From an uncultured bacterium (lineage in GTDB: Bacteria > Cyanobacteriota > Vampirovibrionia > Gastranaerophilales > Gastranaerophilaceae): a stretch of 59,934 nucleotides of DNA. How positions within the stretch are numbered: the first letter of the stretch is position 1; every line of letters begins with the position of its first letter. The stretch is from contig CADAYD010000006.1 of NCBI GenBank assembly GCA_902791985.1, positions 1 through 59,934 of the forward strand. The letters run 5' to 3'. The notes beneath the pieces were generated by a model. That model did no database searches, was not told the DNA's origin, and was given only the letters and a program-made list of their open reading frames with translations. Positions 36,312 through 44,946 of this stretch are shown one piece after another. The position numbers were made by a program, and so were the translations under genes.

Positions 36312-37703
36312 ATGGTAGTAGAAAAAATTAATACCGCTTTCGGGCAATATAATTATAACACAAGTGCAATAACAAGTGTTAAGGTCGTTGATAACAAAAA
36401 AAATCAACCTTGCAATACCTATAATGCTCCATCTTTTACTGCTAAATCAGTTACTCTAAACACTTCCCAAAATATAGGTTTGCGTACTGAATTTGCGAAT
36501 AAAGAAGAGAAGAAAAAATACAACGAGGTCTGCGCAAAATTAGACAGAAACAATAAAAAAGTCGTTAATACTCTGCTTAAAAACGGTGTGCTTTTAAATA
36601 ATAACTCCGACGATAAATCTACCGTTTTGGACAATTTACATAAAATCGTCACTGAGCCGAGAGCTCAAGGGCTTTCTAATAGCGGGATATTGAGAGATAC
36701 TATCGCAACAATTGCTTATCCGTTTTTAATTACACAGCAATTTGGTGATATTCCAAACAAATACAGACAAATAGCAATTCAAGCTAATAATACGTTGAAC
36801 ACTGATAAGTCAGATATGAGACTGGCATCTGATGATATAGATGTCGAGCATTCAGGCACATGTGTTGCGGCAAGTACGGAATTCAAGCTGGCAAAACAAA
36901 TGCCGGCAGAATTTGCACGCTTTGCACAAGAACTCAGTTCTCCTAAACTTGCCGTAACAAAACGTATTAAGCTGGAAAATCTTGCCGATAACACTCTAAA
37001 CGGAGTATGGCTACTAAATGCATTTAACATGCCTTTTAATTTAGAAAAAAATTACAGCGATGCAAACCTGAAACTTGCTCCTGATAAAAATGCTATACTA
37101 AGAGCACAAATACAAACAACAGACAAAGATCCTGACGAAAGAACTCCACTTGATGTATTAATGCAATCAACATTTATGCAAATAGGTTCTCAACAAGCAT
37201 ATAATTCATTAACAGATAAAAGAGGAGGAAAATTTAATCAGAATGATAAAGGATTGATTGAATTTGAAAAAACTTTTACCGAATCTGTAGTCTTTGATAA
37301 AAATATTTTGTCAGTAACATACCAAACTGTTGATGAAAACGCAAGATTAATCGGTTACGAAACTGACTTGGATACAATGAAAAAGCATCTTTTAACTGCA
37401 CTTGACATGGGTGAAAATATCATTATCGGTTACACTCAAACAAATGAAAACAACATCATAGTAAACGGACATGAAATTACAATTGTCGGATATAAAAAAG
37501 ACGATAAAGGAAAATTGAACTTTATTTGTAACGATACGGATGACGGAATTACAAAACCTATCGTTTATTCGGAAGATTACCTGCTTCCTAAAATTCACCA
37601 TGCAGCACTTCCAAAAGAAGTTGTAGAAAAAGACATGAAGATTGTACCGAATTGGGAAGAAGGAGTTGACATGTTTAAACAAATGAGAAAACAGGCTGCT
37701 TAG
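36312..37703 (+). CDS. Putative papain-like cysteine protease-type protein, no signal peptide
   Basis: This 463-residue protein is in no family that I can name with certainty. Residues that look like a papain-type catalytic set are Cys184 in HSGTCVAAS (compare GSCWAFS of papain), His387 in VNGHEITIVGYKK and Asn407 in LNFICNDTDDG. All three fall in the expected order and context. There is no signal peptide or membrane segment. The N-terminus carries PSFTAK at residues 40-45. TGTGGAG precedes the ATG. It is followed by the 5'-nucleotidase-family gene, which shares its upstream element and a similar N-terminal motif. Protease activity is an inference from motif order. Confidence 0.65.
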   Translation: MVVEKINTAFGQYNYNTSAITSVKVVDNKKNQPCNTYNAPSFTAKSVTLNTSQNIGLRTEFANKEEKKKYNEVCAKLDRNNKKVVNTLLKNGVLLNNNSDDKSTVLDNLHKIVTEPRAQGLSNSGILRDTIATIAYPFLITQQFGDIPNKYRQIAIQANNTLNTDKSDMRLASDDIDVEHSGTCVAASTEFKLAKQMPAEFARFAQELSSPKLAVTKRIKLENLADNTLNGVWLLNAFNMPFNLEKNYSDANLKLAPDKNAILRAQIQTTDKDPDERTPLDVLMQSTFMQIGSQQAYNSLTDKRGGKFNQNDKGLIEFEKTFTESVVFDKNILSVTYQTVDENARLIGYETDLDTMKKHLLTALDMGENIIIGYTQTNENNIIVNGHEITIVGYKKDDKGKLNFICNDTDDGITKPIVYSEDYLLPKIHHAALPKEVVEKDMKIVPNWEEGVDMFKQMRKQAA

Positions 37704-37756
37704 TATTTAAAGCAAAAATTTTGCAAAATTTATTTTTGTAACAATTTTGTTATAAG

Positions 37757-37772
37757 AATAGCAATTTTTTCT
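37757..37772 (+). promoter_or_regulatory. Shared upstream element, copy 2
   Basis: This is the same 16-base sequence as at 36263-36278, here 38 bases before the ATG of the 5'-nucleotidase-family gene. A preceding TTTTTGTAACAA (from 37733) recurs at about 59844 upstream of the gene that begins at 59916. Confidence 0.4.
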
Positions 37773-37810
37773 TTTACCGGAATTAATAAAAATGGAAAAG
37801 GTCAAAATAA

Positions 37811-39373
37811 ATGATTACTGGTGTTTACAATGCATATAATAATGCAAATTTATTAAAATCTTATTTTAATAAACAAAACTGTTCATCATTTGGCAACAAC
37901 AATGACAAAACAGTAAGCGCAAGTATTTTTTATGTTAATGATCTTCACGGCCAAAATATAAGAATGGAGAAGCTTATCAATGCTATTAACCAATTTGACA
38001 CCTTTACCCCATCAAATAAAGACAAGATGAAATTCGCATCGGGTGATATTATGCTCGGAGAGGACGAAAAGCACGTTAAAGTTGACAATAAATTTTTAAA
38101 TTTAGGAGGTTTTCTTGCTACCGCACTGGGAAACCACGAATGCGACCTTCCTACAAACCAATTTGCTCAAATTATAAAAGATAAAAAATACAAAATTTTG
38201 GGATTGAACATGAATCCTTCTGAAATTAACCCCATTCGCCCACTAATAGAAAAATCGTATATTCAGGAAATTAACGGACACAAATACGGAATTATAGGAC
38301 TTGTGCCACCGGATTTACATATTCACGTAAAATTGCAAGAACACCTGCCGGATTTACACGTAGAACAAGATTTGAAAAAATCTATTCCTGAGATTCAAAA
38401 ACAAGTTGATGAATTTGAAAAGCAAGGGATTAACAAAATTATAATACTTTCACACGCCGGTTACAGACAAGACGTAGAAATAGCTAAAAATATCAAAGGA
38501 GTTGATATTATTCTTGGGGCACACACTCACAATCTGCTTGAAAACATAAAAGAAAACGAAAACCTTTTCTATTCAAAAACGGGAGAGCCCATCATCATAA
38601 CTCAAGCCGGCAGAGATGGAGAACACTTTGGGGTCCTAAATGTGGATTTCAACGAAAACGGAATAATTACAAAGGTTCAAAATAACATAGGCGACACAGA
38701 CAAGTACAGCCGTAATATGGTAGCAAGAGATATTTTTGAAAACATATTAGGTAAACCGGAAAAAGTCGGGTATATCAAATCCGCACAACCATACCCGAAA
38801 GATTTCCTTGGAAGCGAAAACCCTCACTGCGATTTTATTATGGACGCATTAAGATCTGAGCTTAACACTGACATCGCATTTATGAACTCCGCTAACATCA
38901 GAGGGAAGTTTGAGCCCGGAGATATAGATACACGTGACCTTTCAATTATTTCACCGTTCGCAAACAAAGTTGTGATTTCAAGAGCAACAGAAGAAGAAAT
39001 AGTTAATGCAATAAAAAGCAGAACCAAAGCATCAATGAAAACAAAATCTCACAGACCCGGACTGGTACAAGTATCCGGACTAAAATATACATTCAACAGT
39101 GCAGGAGAAGTATTATCTATAACATTTATCGATAAAAACGGGAAAGAAACCCCTATAGATATAAATAATCCTCGCAAGGATAAATTTTACAAAATTTGCT
39201 CTGACGATTATTGCCTTGGCAGTGAAGAAATGGGGCTGGGATTACCTCACAGACTAAAAGAAGCAGAAAAAATATTTGACCACGATAAAGACATTGTTGT
39301 AGGGGAATATATCAAACACCTGAACAAACCAATCGAAATTAAAGGTGACGGAAGAATAACAAAAGTAGATTAA
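37811..39373 (+). CDS. 5'-nucleotidase / UshA-family metallophosphatase, no signal peptide
   Basis: This 520-residue protein has the full calcineurin-like metal site: D44 and H46 in YVNDLHG, D79 in SGD, GNHE at 107-110, H215 in LSHAGYRQD and H238/H240 in GAHTHN. The C-terminal 5'-nucleotidase domain shows NSANIRGKFEPGD and SPFANKVVISRATEEEI. Family members hydrolyse nucleotides or UDP-sugars and are usually exported. Here the N-terminus has no hydrophobic signal; it is Asn-rich and contains SSFGNN at residues 25-30. It may be co-regulated with the papain-like gene upstream. Its stop overlaps that of the convergent sigma-factor gene by four bases. Confidence 0.9.
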   Translation: MITGVYNAYNNANLLKSYFNKQNCSSFGNNNDKTVSASIFYVNDLHGQNIRMEKLINAINQFDTFTPSNKDKMKFASGDIMLGEDEKHVKVDNKFLNLGGFLATALGNHECDLPTNQFAQIIKDKKYKILGLNMNPSEINPIRPLIEKSYIQEINGHKYGIIGLVPPDLHIHVKLQEHLPDLHVEQDLKKSIPEIQKQVDEFEKQGINKIIILSHAGYRQDVEIAKNIKGVDIILGAHTHNLLENIKENENLFYSKTGEPIIITQAGRDGEHFGVLNVDFNENGIITKVQNNIGDTDKYSRNMVARDIFENILGKPEKVGYIKSAQPYPKDFLGSENPHCDFIMDALRSELNTDIAFMNSANIRGKFEPGDIDTRDLSIISPFANKVVISRATEEEIVNAIKSRTKASMKTKSHRPGLVQVSGLKYTFNSAGEVLSITFIDKNGKETPIDINNPRKDKFYKICSDDYCLGSEEMGLGLPHRLKEAEKIFDHDKDIVVGEYIKHLNKPIEIKGDGRITKVD

Positions 39374-40032
39374 TATCCGTACTGTTCATGTTCATTTAAA
39401 TAATCTCGAATACAATTTAGGGAAGATTGAACAATACGTGTAACTCTTGAAGGAGAAAGTCCAATCTGGATTGCAATATCTTTGACCTGCATATTCCTGT
39501 AAAATCTGTATTCAACGACCGTTCTTTCTTTCGGCGGGAGTTTTGAAATAGCAGCCCTAATCATTTTACCCATTTCAGAAAGTTCCGCACTTTCATCAGG
39601 AGTGGCATGAGGATCTTTCAAAAAATCAAACGGCGAATCATTATCCGAAGCATCGGCAGCAAGCCCATCAATAGACAAAACCGTTTCGTAAATTGCTTCA
39701 CGAACCTTTGCCTGCTTCATATCTATACCTTCAGCAACTTCATCTTCATCATATTCATCTTCAGGTTTATGTTTGATTGAATACCATTTATAACGAATTC
39801 TCAACTCGTTTCTTATTGCCCAGCGTACCGCTGTTGCAATATATGCTGAATTATATCTGGCAAGCTGTTCCGGAGTTTTATTTTTAAGCATAACTTGGAT
39901 TGCTATAATTCCGATAGATAACAATTCCTCGTACTCAACCATGTGCGTAGGCATACGTTTATGCTCAACTCTCGCTACTTTTTGTACGATATCTATATAA
40001 TCTTGTAAATTTTTTGTTTCTACACTTGCCAT
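39370..40032 (-). CDS. RNA polymerase sigma factor, FliA/sigma-28-like
   Basis: This alternative sigma factor has about 220 residues. Region 2 is seen in the N-terminal half (YEELLSIGIIAIQVML, YIATAVRWAIRNELR). Region 4 is LPPKERTVVEYRFYRNMQVKDIAIQIGLSPSRVTRIVQ, quoted here only to show its helix-turn-helix (VKDIAIQIGLSPSRVTRI). The linker between them is acidic. The pattern fits the sigma-70 group 3 (FliA/WhiG) type better than ECF sigma factors. The neighbouring flhB supports a flagellar or export link. I start it at the ATG giving MASVETKN rather than a TTG five codons earlier. Confidence 0.82.
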   Translation of the reverse strand: MASVETKNLQDYIDIVQKVARVEHKRMPTHMVEYEELLSIGIIAIQVMLKNKTPEQLARYNSAYIATAVRWAIRNELRIRYKWYSIKHKPEDEYDEDEVAEGIDMKQAKVREAIYETVLSIDGLAADASDNDSPFDFLKDPHATPDESAELSEMGKMIRAAISKLPPKERTVVEYRFYRNMQVKDIAIQIGLSPSRVTRIVQSSLNCIRDYLNEHEQYGY

Positions 40033-40113
40033 AATTTTACTTATCAATAATACAACATTTTTTTTAAATTCTTGTCATTTATTTGGTTGATATTTTGAAT
40101 TTTATAGAAATTT

Positions 40114-41178
40114 CTAGTTAATATTCTTCTTTTTCATTTTATAAACAAACATCAATATTTCAGCAACAGCTTTATATAATTCGGGAGGTATCGGCTGATT
40201 AATATCACACATTCTAAATAGAGCTCTTGCAACAGCAGGGTTTTCAATTACAGGGACATTATGTTCTTTAGCAATCCCAATAATTTTTTTAGCAATCAGC
40301 TCAGTTCCTTTTGCTATAAGCATAGGCGAGTCCATCTCTTCTGCAACATATTTCAGCGCACAAGCAACATGCGTCGGATTGGTAACAACAAAATCTGCCG
40401 TCGGGACAGAGTCCATCGCACCCTGTTGTAACATTTGCATACGTCTTTGACGCAGTGCTGCCTTAACATTCGGGTCACCTTCAGAGTTTTTATACTCATC
40501 TTTAATCTCTTTAAAAGACATTTTTTGATCTTTTAAAAATTTCCATTTTGTCACTCCATAATCAGCAGCAGAAATAATCAAAAACGCAATACAAGCCTTA
40601 AATATAAATTCTGTCATTAATTTGCCGAATTCAATCATAACAGCAAAATTATTATCAACAGCCGCAAGCATTAAAATCGTTTCTATATGCGCACGATAAA
40701 CCATCCAACCAATATATCCGAGAACAAGAACTTTAACTATATTTTTAAACAATTCAAAAAGAGTTTTAACAGACATGATATTTTTAAAATATTTGGTCGG
40801 ATTCAACTTATCCAATTTTGGGATTAAAGGAGCAATAGCAACAAGAGGTCCAACCTGAATAAAATCCGCCAACACTGCCACAAGCCATGCAATTGCAAGA
40901 ATTGGACCAATAATTAGACAGGCACCTTTTACCGCAACCAGCAGAATATAAGAATAACCGATTTTATCAAGATGTGCATTCGGTATTTGTTCATAAAGCA
41001 GGGTAAAAACTTGAACAATTTCTTTCCATATAAAAGGAGCCAAACCAAATATTACAGAAAAAAGAACAAGCAAAGAAACTGCTGTTGAAAAATCTTTTGA
41101 TTTTACAACCTGACCTTCTTTTCTTGCCTGCTCAAGCTTTCGGGGAGTGGCATCAAACTGTTTGTCCTCATCACCCAT
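40114..41178 (-). CDS. flhB: Flagellar/type III export protein FlhB
   Basis: FlhB is the export-gate component that switches substrate specificity by self-cleavage. The 354-residue protein has the N-terminal DKQFDATPRKLEQARKEGQV, four membrane segments between residues 30 and 205, and a cytosolic C-terminal domain with the cleavage motif NPTH at 267-270. GDPNVKAALRQRRMQML precedes it as in flagellar FlhB. The closing PIPPELYKAVAEIL is also typical of FlhB rather than of injectisome SctU. No other flagellar gene is in the window. It lies directly upstream of the sigma factor on the same strand (82 bases apart). Confidence 0.93.
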   Translation of the reverse strand: MGDEDKQFDATPRKLEQARKEGQVVKSKDFSTAVSLLVLFSVIFGLAPFIWKEIVQVFTLLYEQIPNAHLDKIGYSYILLVAVKGACLIIGPILAIAWLVAVLADFIQVGPLVAIAPLIPKLDKLNPTKYFKNIMSVKTLFELFKNIVKVLVLGYIGWMVYRAHIETILMLAAVDNNFAVMIEFGKLMTEFIFKACIAFLIISAADYGVTKWKFLKDQKMSFKEIKDEYKNSEGDPNVKAALRQRRMQMLQQGAMDSVPTADFVVTNPTHVACALKYVAEEMDSPMLIAKGTELIAKKIIGIAKEHNVPVIENPAVARALFRMCDINQPIPPELYKAVAEILMFVYKMKKKNIN

Positions 41179-41283
41179 AATTTAACCTTTCTGATAGCAC
41201 TATTATATCATAAATTATAATGATTTATTATTAAAAATCGATTTACAAATTGATTTTTATTCCAAAAATATTAAAATAGAAGT

Positions 41284-42015
41284 ATGAGAAAATTAGTTCT
41301 AATACTCGTGTTAATGTTAAGTGTTGCGCTGCCGTCACAAAGTGCTTTTTGGAACAAAAATAAAAATCAAAACACTCAAGCACAATCCCAGCAACAGCAA
41401 CAACAGACACAGGTTCAAACGCAAAATACAAATTCTTCTCAGGATGCAAACCAAGCATCATATCCGCAAGATGTTGATGGGGCTCCTATTGCAGAAGATG
41501 AATATATAGACCATACCGATGTAGAAGAAATGTACCGTATAATGCCTGTACCGGACTTTAAATATATTCACAACATTGATCCGGGAGAATATCAAGATAC
41601 AATGTACACAACTTGGTCTCCTTATCCTTTATTTAGATTAACAGCACCACTATTTTTCAAAAGCATTATTATTGAACCGGGATATTATTTATTAACCCCG
41701 AGAGAACACGAAGGGAAATGGTATATTTTGTTTAAAGAAGCAGGCCGAATCAAATACATAGTGCCTTGCTACAAACGTGAAATGGTGCCTTACGGATTTT
41801 ATGAAAACAATTTACCAAAAGTAAAACTTACAAGGCCGCAAAAAATCCGAGAAGAAGCACTAAAATGGGTTGGGAAACATAAAAATTCCGCAAAAAGAAA
41901 ACCTACACCTGACACATTTCTTGATGCAAACGACCTTGACAACAACTTTATTTCACTTATAGTATACTGGGGTAATTACAGATACTATTTTGTACTTCGT
42001 TCAATTCAGCTATAA
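41284..42015 (+). CDS. Exported protein of unknown function with Gln-rich linker
   Basis: This 243-residue protein has a clear signal peptide (MRKLVLILVLMLSVALPSQSA, cleavage near residue 21). A Gln/Asn-rich low-complexity segment of about 35 residues follows. The rest (residues 60-243) looks globular, with many aromatic residues (WSPYPLFRLTAPLFF, IIIEPGYYLLTPRE, YFVLRSIQL). The ribosome binding site is weak. It is followed after 20 bases by the parvulin gene, so the two may form an envelope-protein operon. I do not recognise a family. Confidence 0.75.
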   Translation: MRKLVLILVLMLSVALPSQSAFWNKNKNQNTQAQSQQQQQQTQVQTQNTNSSQDANQASYPQDVDGAPIAEDEYIDHTDVEEMYRIMPVPDFKYIHNIDPGEYQDTMYTTWSPYPLFRLTAPLFFKSIIIEPGYYLLTPREHEGKWYILFKEAGRIKYIVPCYKREMVPYGFYENNLPKVKLTRPQKIREEALKWVGKHKNSAKRKPTPDTFLDANDLDNNFISLIVYWGNYRYYFVLRSIQL

Positions 42016-42035
42016 TACATAGCCAGGAGGGAAAA

Positions 42036-42416
42036 ATGAAAAAAATAATCGCCATATTTATTGTGTTTTTAACGCTACTATGCACAATACCTGAAGTAAA
42101 TGCTAAAGGGAGCTTCTTAAATCCTAATATTGATATAACCGAAGTTCGCGCAAGCCATATTCTCGTTAAGAAAAGAAAAGATGCAGTTGCAATAAGAAAA
42201 GATATCTTAAGTGGGAAAATTTCTTTTGAAGATGCAGCAAGAGAATATTCTCTTTGTCCATCAGGCGCATATGGAGGAGATTTAGGATATTTTACAAGAG
42301 GAAAAATGGAACAATTGTTTTCAGACACCGCATTTGACTTGAAAATCGGAAAAATTTCAGACCCCGTTGGTACTAAATTCGGATGGCACTTGATTAAAGT
42401 TTACGATAAGAGATAA
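42036..42416 (+). CDS. Exported parvulin-type peptidyl-prolyl isomerase
   Basis: This is a small parvulin (PpiC/rotamase domain) with a signal peptide, 126 residues. The signal is KKIIAIFIVFLTLLCTIPEVNA. The catalytic domain shows VRASHILVKKRKDA, FEDAAREYSLCPSGAYGGDLGYFTRG and FGWHLIKVYDKR, each a classic part of the fold; the middle contains the GGDLG turn. It would help fold exported proteins in the periplasm. AGGAGG precedes the ATG. It lacks the N-terminal chaperone domain of PrsA or SurA. Confidence 0.92.
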   Translation: MKKIIAIFIVFLTLLCTIPEVNAKGSFLNPNIDITEVRASHILVKKRKDAVAIRKDILSGKISFEDAAREYSLCPSGAYGGDLGYFTRGKMEQLFSDTAFDLKIGKISDPVGTKFGWHLIKVYDKR

Positions 42417-42453
42417 ACTCCATCCTCTGCTCACAAGCCGCTCTACTCGGACT

Positions 42454-42483
42454 AAAAAAAACCTGATTTCTGAGGAAATCAGG
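42454..42483 (-). terminator. Intrinsic terminator of the 57-residue minus-strand gene
   Basis: On the minus strand CCTGATTTC, loop CTCA, GAAATCAGG (42483-42462) is followed by eight T (A residues at 42454-42461). It is a 9-bp perfect stem, and its orientation shows that a minus-strand transcript ends here. Confidence 0.85.
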
Positions 42484-42536
42484 GATAAAATTGTAGGGGA
42501 AAAATTAAATTGGAATTAAATATAAAAATAAAATTA

Positions 42537-42710
42537 TTATGCAATATGTAAAAGTGATTTGTTATATGCTGCAATAAAATTCATCTGTTCAAATAACAAG
42601 TCCGAACGGTCTACAAATGGTTGAGGCTGAGCAGCAACAGTTGTCGTTACTTGATCTTTATACATATCTTGCAACTTTTTATCAATTTTTTTCAAATTTT
42701 TTAAAGCCAT
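42537..42710 (-). CDS. Small 57-residue protein of unknown function
   Basis: An ATG frame of 57 codons begins MALKNLKKIDKKLQDMYK and ends NFIAAYNKSLLHIA. AGAGGT lies eight bases before the ATG, and a strong terminator follows the stop at the right distance and orientation, which together support a real gene. The protein is basic and helical at the start, Thr/Ala/Gln/Pro-rich in the middle (VTTTVAAQPQPFVD) and slightly hydrophobic at the end. It has no signal peptide. It is divergent from the 665-residue protein gene. Function is unknown. Confidence 0.65.
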   Translation of the reverse strand: MALKNLKKIDKKLQDMYKDQVTTTVAAQPQPFVDRSDLLFEQMNFIAAYNKSLLHIA

Positions 42711-42892
42711 AATTGCGACCTCTTCTTATTATTCTCTCTATGTATATATAAAGTATATAAATATTTCCAAATTTCAGTTTTTACGAATTATGTTACAATT
42801 CTTAATATTCTACAAGTAAATTGTTAAATTTAAGCAAATTTTCAAAAGAAATTGTTTTAATTAATATATAGGTATGGGAAAAAGGAAGTAGA

Positions 42893-44890
42893 ATGTCTGA
42901 ACAAAGTGTTAATTTATTCAATAATTTCAGGTTAAAGCATCCGAATTTCACGGCGCAAAATCCTTCTATGCAAGGAAATGAAACAATCCAACAAGCAACA
43001 CAAGCCTCTGGTACCGGCTATGTTAATAACAGATTAAACGCTTCCAAAGATGCCGATCCGATGACAACGTTAGGGCTGACAACCGCTATAGGTTACGGAA
43101 TAGGTCAAGGCATGGATTATTTCGGACCTAAATGCGAAGGGGAATACGAAAAAACTATTCTCGGCAAACTTGGTTCTTTGGGCGATAAATTTTCTAAAAA
43201 CACTAAATTGGGAAGATTTATTGAAAATAACCTGCGTAAAATTAACATTGGCTGGTATAAACTTTCAAAGAAAAGTTCAGTTGTTTACACCTTGAGAAAC
43301 CACTCAACTCAACCTGAATGGCAGTTTGCCAAAATGCCATTCCACGGCTTACACGGCTTTTTATCAATGGATACACATTCCGTTCTTGAGAATTATACAA
43401 AACCAATATCAAATATAGAACGTAAACTTTTAGGATTTATTCCCAGACCAAATAAGAACGATTTTAGTAAACTTGAACAATACGGTTTGAGTGAAGATGC
43501 TATTAAAAATTTCAAAGAAAGTCTTAACGGCAAAACATTCCTTGAACAAGCAAAAGCGCTTCAAATAAAAGAACTTGAGCTTCTGGGAGCAACTAACATT
43601 GATACAACAAAAAGTTTAGAAGAACTCCAAAACGTAGCAAAAGAATTGAAAATAACTAAAAAACTCGGTTTCAACTCGGTTGCAGAATTTGAAACCGTAA
43701 TGAAAGATGTTGTCGGGCACCCAAAAGAGATTATGCAGGCCTTTGAGCGAGCAACAGCAGGCGGTCAAGATTTGCATATATCAATAAACAGAGGTACCGG
43801 TTCCGGATTTCTTGGCAAAATCAAATCTCATTTTATAGGTAGAAAAGTAAGTATAAGTGAGTATTTGAATAAATACAAAGCAACTTTGGGTAAGGGTAAC
43901 ACTACTCACCTTGGGCGAGCATTACCGAAGGCATTAGGCTGGCTGGTTGAAGGCTGCACAAACAGATTTGCAGGCGGTAAACTCGCACCGTTTATGCAAG
44001 CATTCATCTTTGCAGATATGGCTTATCACACAATAAAAGCACCTAAAGGTGAACATGGGAAAACTCTTGCCGAAAGATTTGTCAACGACTTTTCATACTT
44101 CGTTGCTATGACCTTGGGCTTAATGGGCATCCACAAAATCGGCGGCGGCAAATACATCGGAACAGATGAAGCAGGAAGAGAAGCATACAGGGAAGCATTA
44201 AAAATTCATAAAGAATTAAATAAAGCAGGCGCATTCACGACAAAACAAGCATTTAAAGATAGTCTTAAAGCAGTAAACGCACATTTGAATGTTGACGGTC
44301 TGAAATGGTATCAAAAAATTTGGCAAAAAGCAGCTCGGTTCATAAACATTGGAAATGAACACGGCGGAGTTTGGAATAATCCGAACGCTAAAGTAATGAA
44401 TTTTGTAAGGAAATTGGCAAGTAAAAATATCATAGGAGTACCGTTAAGAATCTGGCTTGCTATGGCTGTTGTTACGCCGGTTTTTGTAAAAGCAACAACA
44501 AAAATTGCACATTTAATCTTCGGACGTCCGACTCATTCAGTACTTGATGAAGACGAAGAAGAAGCAAATGACACTCAAGACAATACAACTCAAAATCAGC
44601 AAACAACTCCGCATCTTGATCCAAACAATTTGCCGGATACTAACTTAATTAAACAAACCGCAAACGGTCAATATAATAATCAAAACGGACAAACGACACA
44701 AACGACTATAAATACTCAGAATACCAATTCGCAAGAAGGAATACAAGAACCCATAAGAACATATATTCCGTCCCCTGTTAGTAATGTTAATCAAGGCTTA
44801 GACCCAACAGCAGCAAATATGGCACTTGCGAATGCCGACAGAACAGAACAGCAAATCGCTGAAATTATGGCTTCAATAAGAAAAGGCTAA
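42893..44890 (+). CDS. Large unknown protein with N-terminal PNFTAQ motif
   Basis: This 665-residue protein has no family I recognise. The N-terminus (residues 1-35) is polar and contains PNFTAQ at 17-22. A glycine-rich hydrophobic stretch follows (TTLGLTTAIGYGIGQGMDY). Further hydrophobic stretches lie around residues 405-420 (FSYFVAMTLGLMGIHKIGGG) and 520-545 (IIGVPLRIWLAMAVVTPVFVKAT), so it may associate with membranes. The last 110 residues are rich in Asn, Gln and Thr and look disordered. There is no signal peptide. AAAAAGGAAG precedes the ATG. A long hairpin follows the stop. Confidence 0.75.
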   Translation: MSEQSVNLFNNFRLKHPNFTAQNPSMQGNETIQQATQASGTGYVNNRLNASKDADPMTTLGLTTAIGYGIGQGMDYFGPKCEGEYEKTILGKLGSLGDKFSKNTKLGRFIENNLRKINIGWYKLSKKSSVVYTLRNHSTQPEWQFAKMPFHGLHGFLSMDTHSVLENYTKPISNIERKLLGFIPRPNKNDFSKLEQYGLSEDAIKNFKESLNGKTFLEQAKALQIKELELLGATNIDTTKSLEELQNVAKELKITKKLGFNSVAEFETVMKDVVGHPKEIMQAFERATAGGQDLHISINRGTGSGFLGKIKSHFIGRKVSISEYLNKYKATLGKGNTTHLGRALPKALGWLVEGCTNRFAGGKLAPFMQAFIFADMAYHTIKAPKGEHGKTLAERFVNDFSYFVAMTLGLMGIHKIGGGKYIGTDEAGREAYREALKIHKELNKAGAFTTKQAFKDSLKAVNAHLNVDGLKWYQKIWQKAARFINIGNEHGGVWNNPNAKVMNFVRKLASKNIIGVPLRIWLAMAVVTPVFVKATTKIAHLIFGRPTHSVLDEDEEEANDTQDNTTQNQQTTPHLDPNNLPDTNLIKQTANGQYNNQNGQTTQTTINTQNTNSQEGIQEPIRTYIPSPVSNVNQGLDPTAANMALANADRTEQQIAEIMASIRKG

Positions 44891-44907
44891 AATTAATTTA
44901 TAGACAT

Positions 44908-44946
44908 AAAATCTCCGATATAATATACTTATATCGGAGATTTTTT
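44908..44946 (+). promoter_or_regulatory. Long hairpin: terminator and/or translation control of anmK
   Basis: Bases 44908-44923 pair perfectly with 44929-44944 (16 bp, loop TATAC), followed by TTTTTT overlapping 44941-44946. As a terminator it would end transcription of the upstream gene. Its 3' arm contains GGAG (44936-44939), the only ribosome binding site for the anmK ATG at 44947, so in a readthrough RNA it would block anmK translation. Confidence 0.75.
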
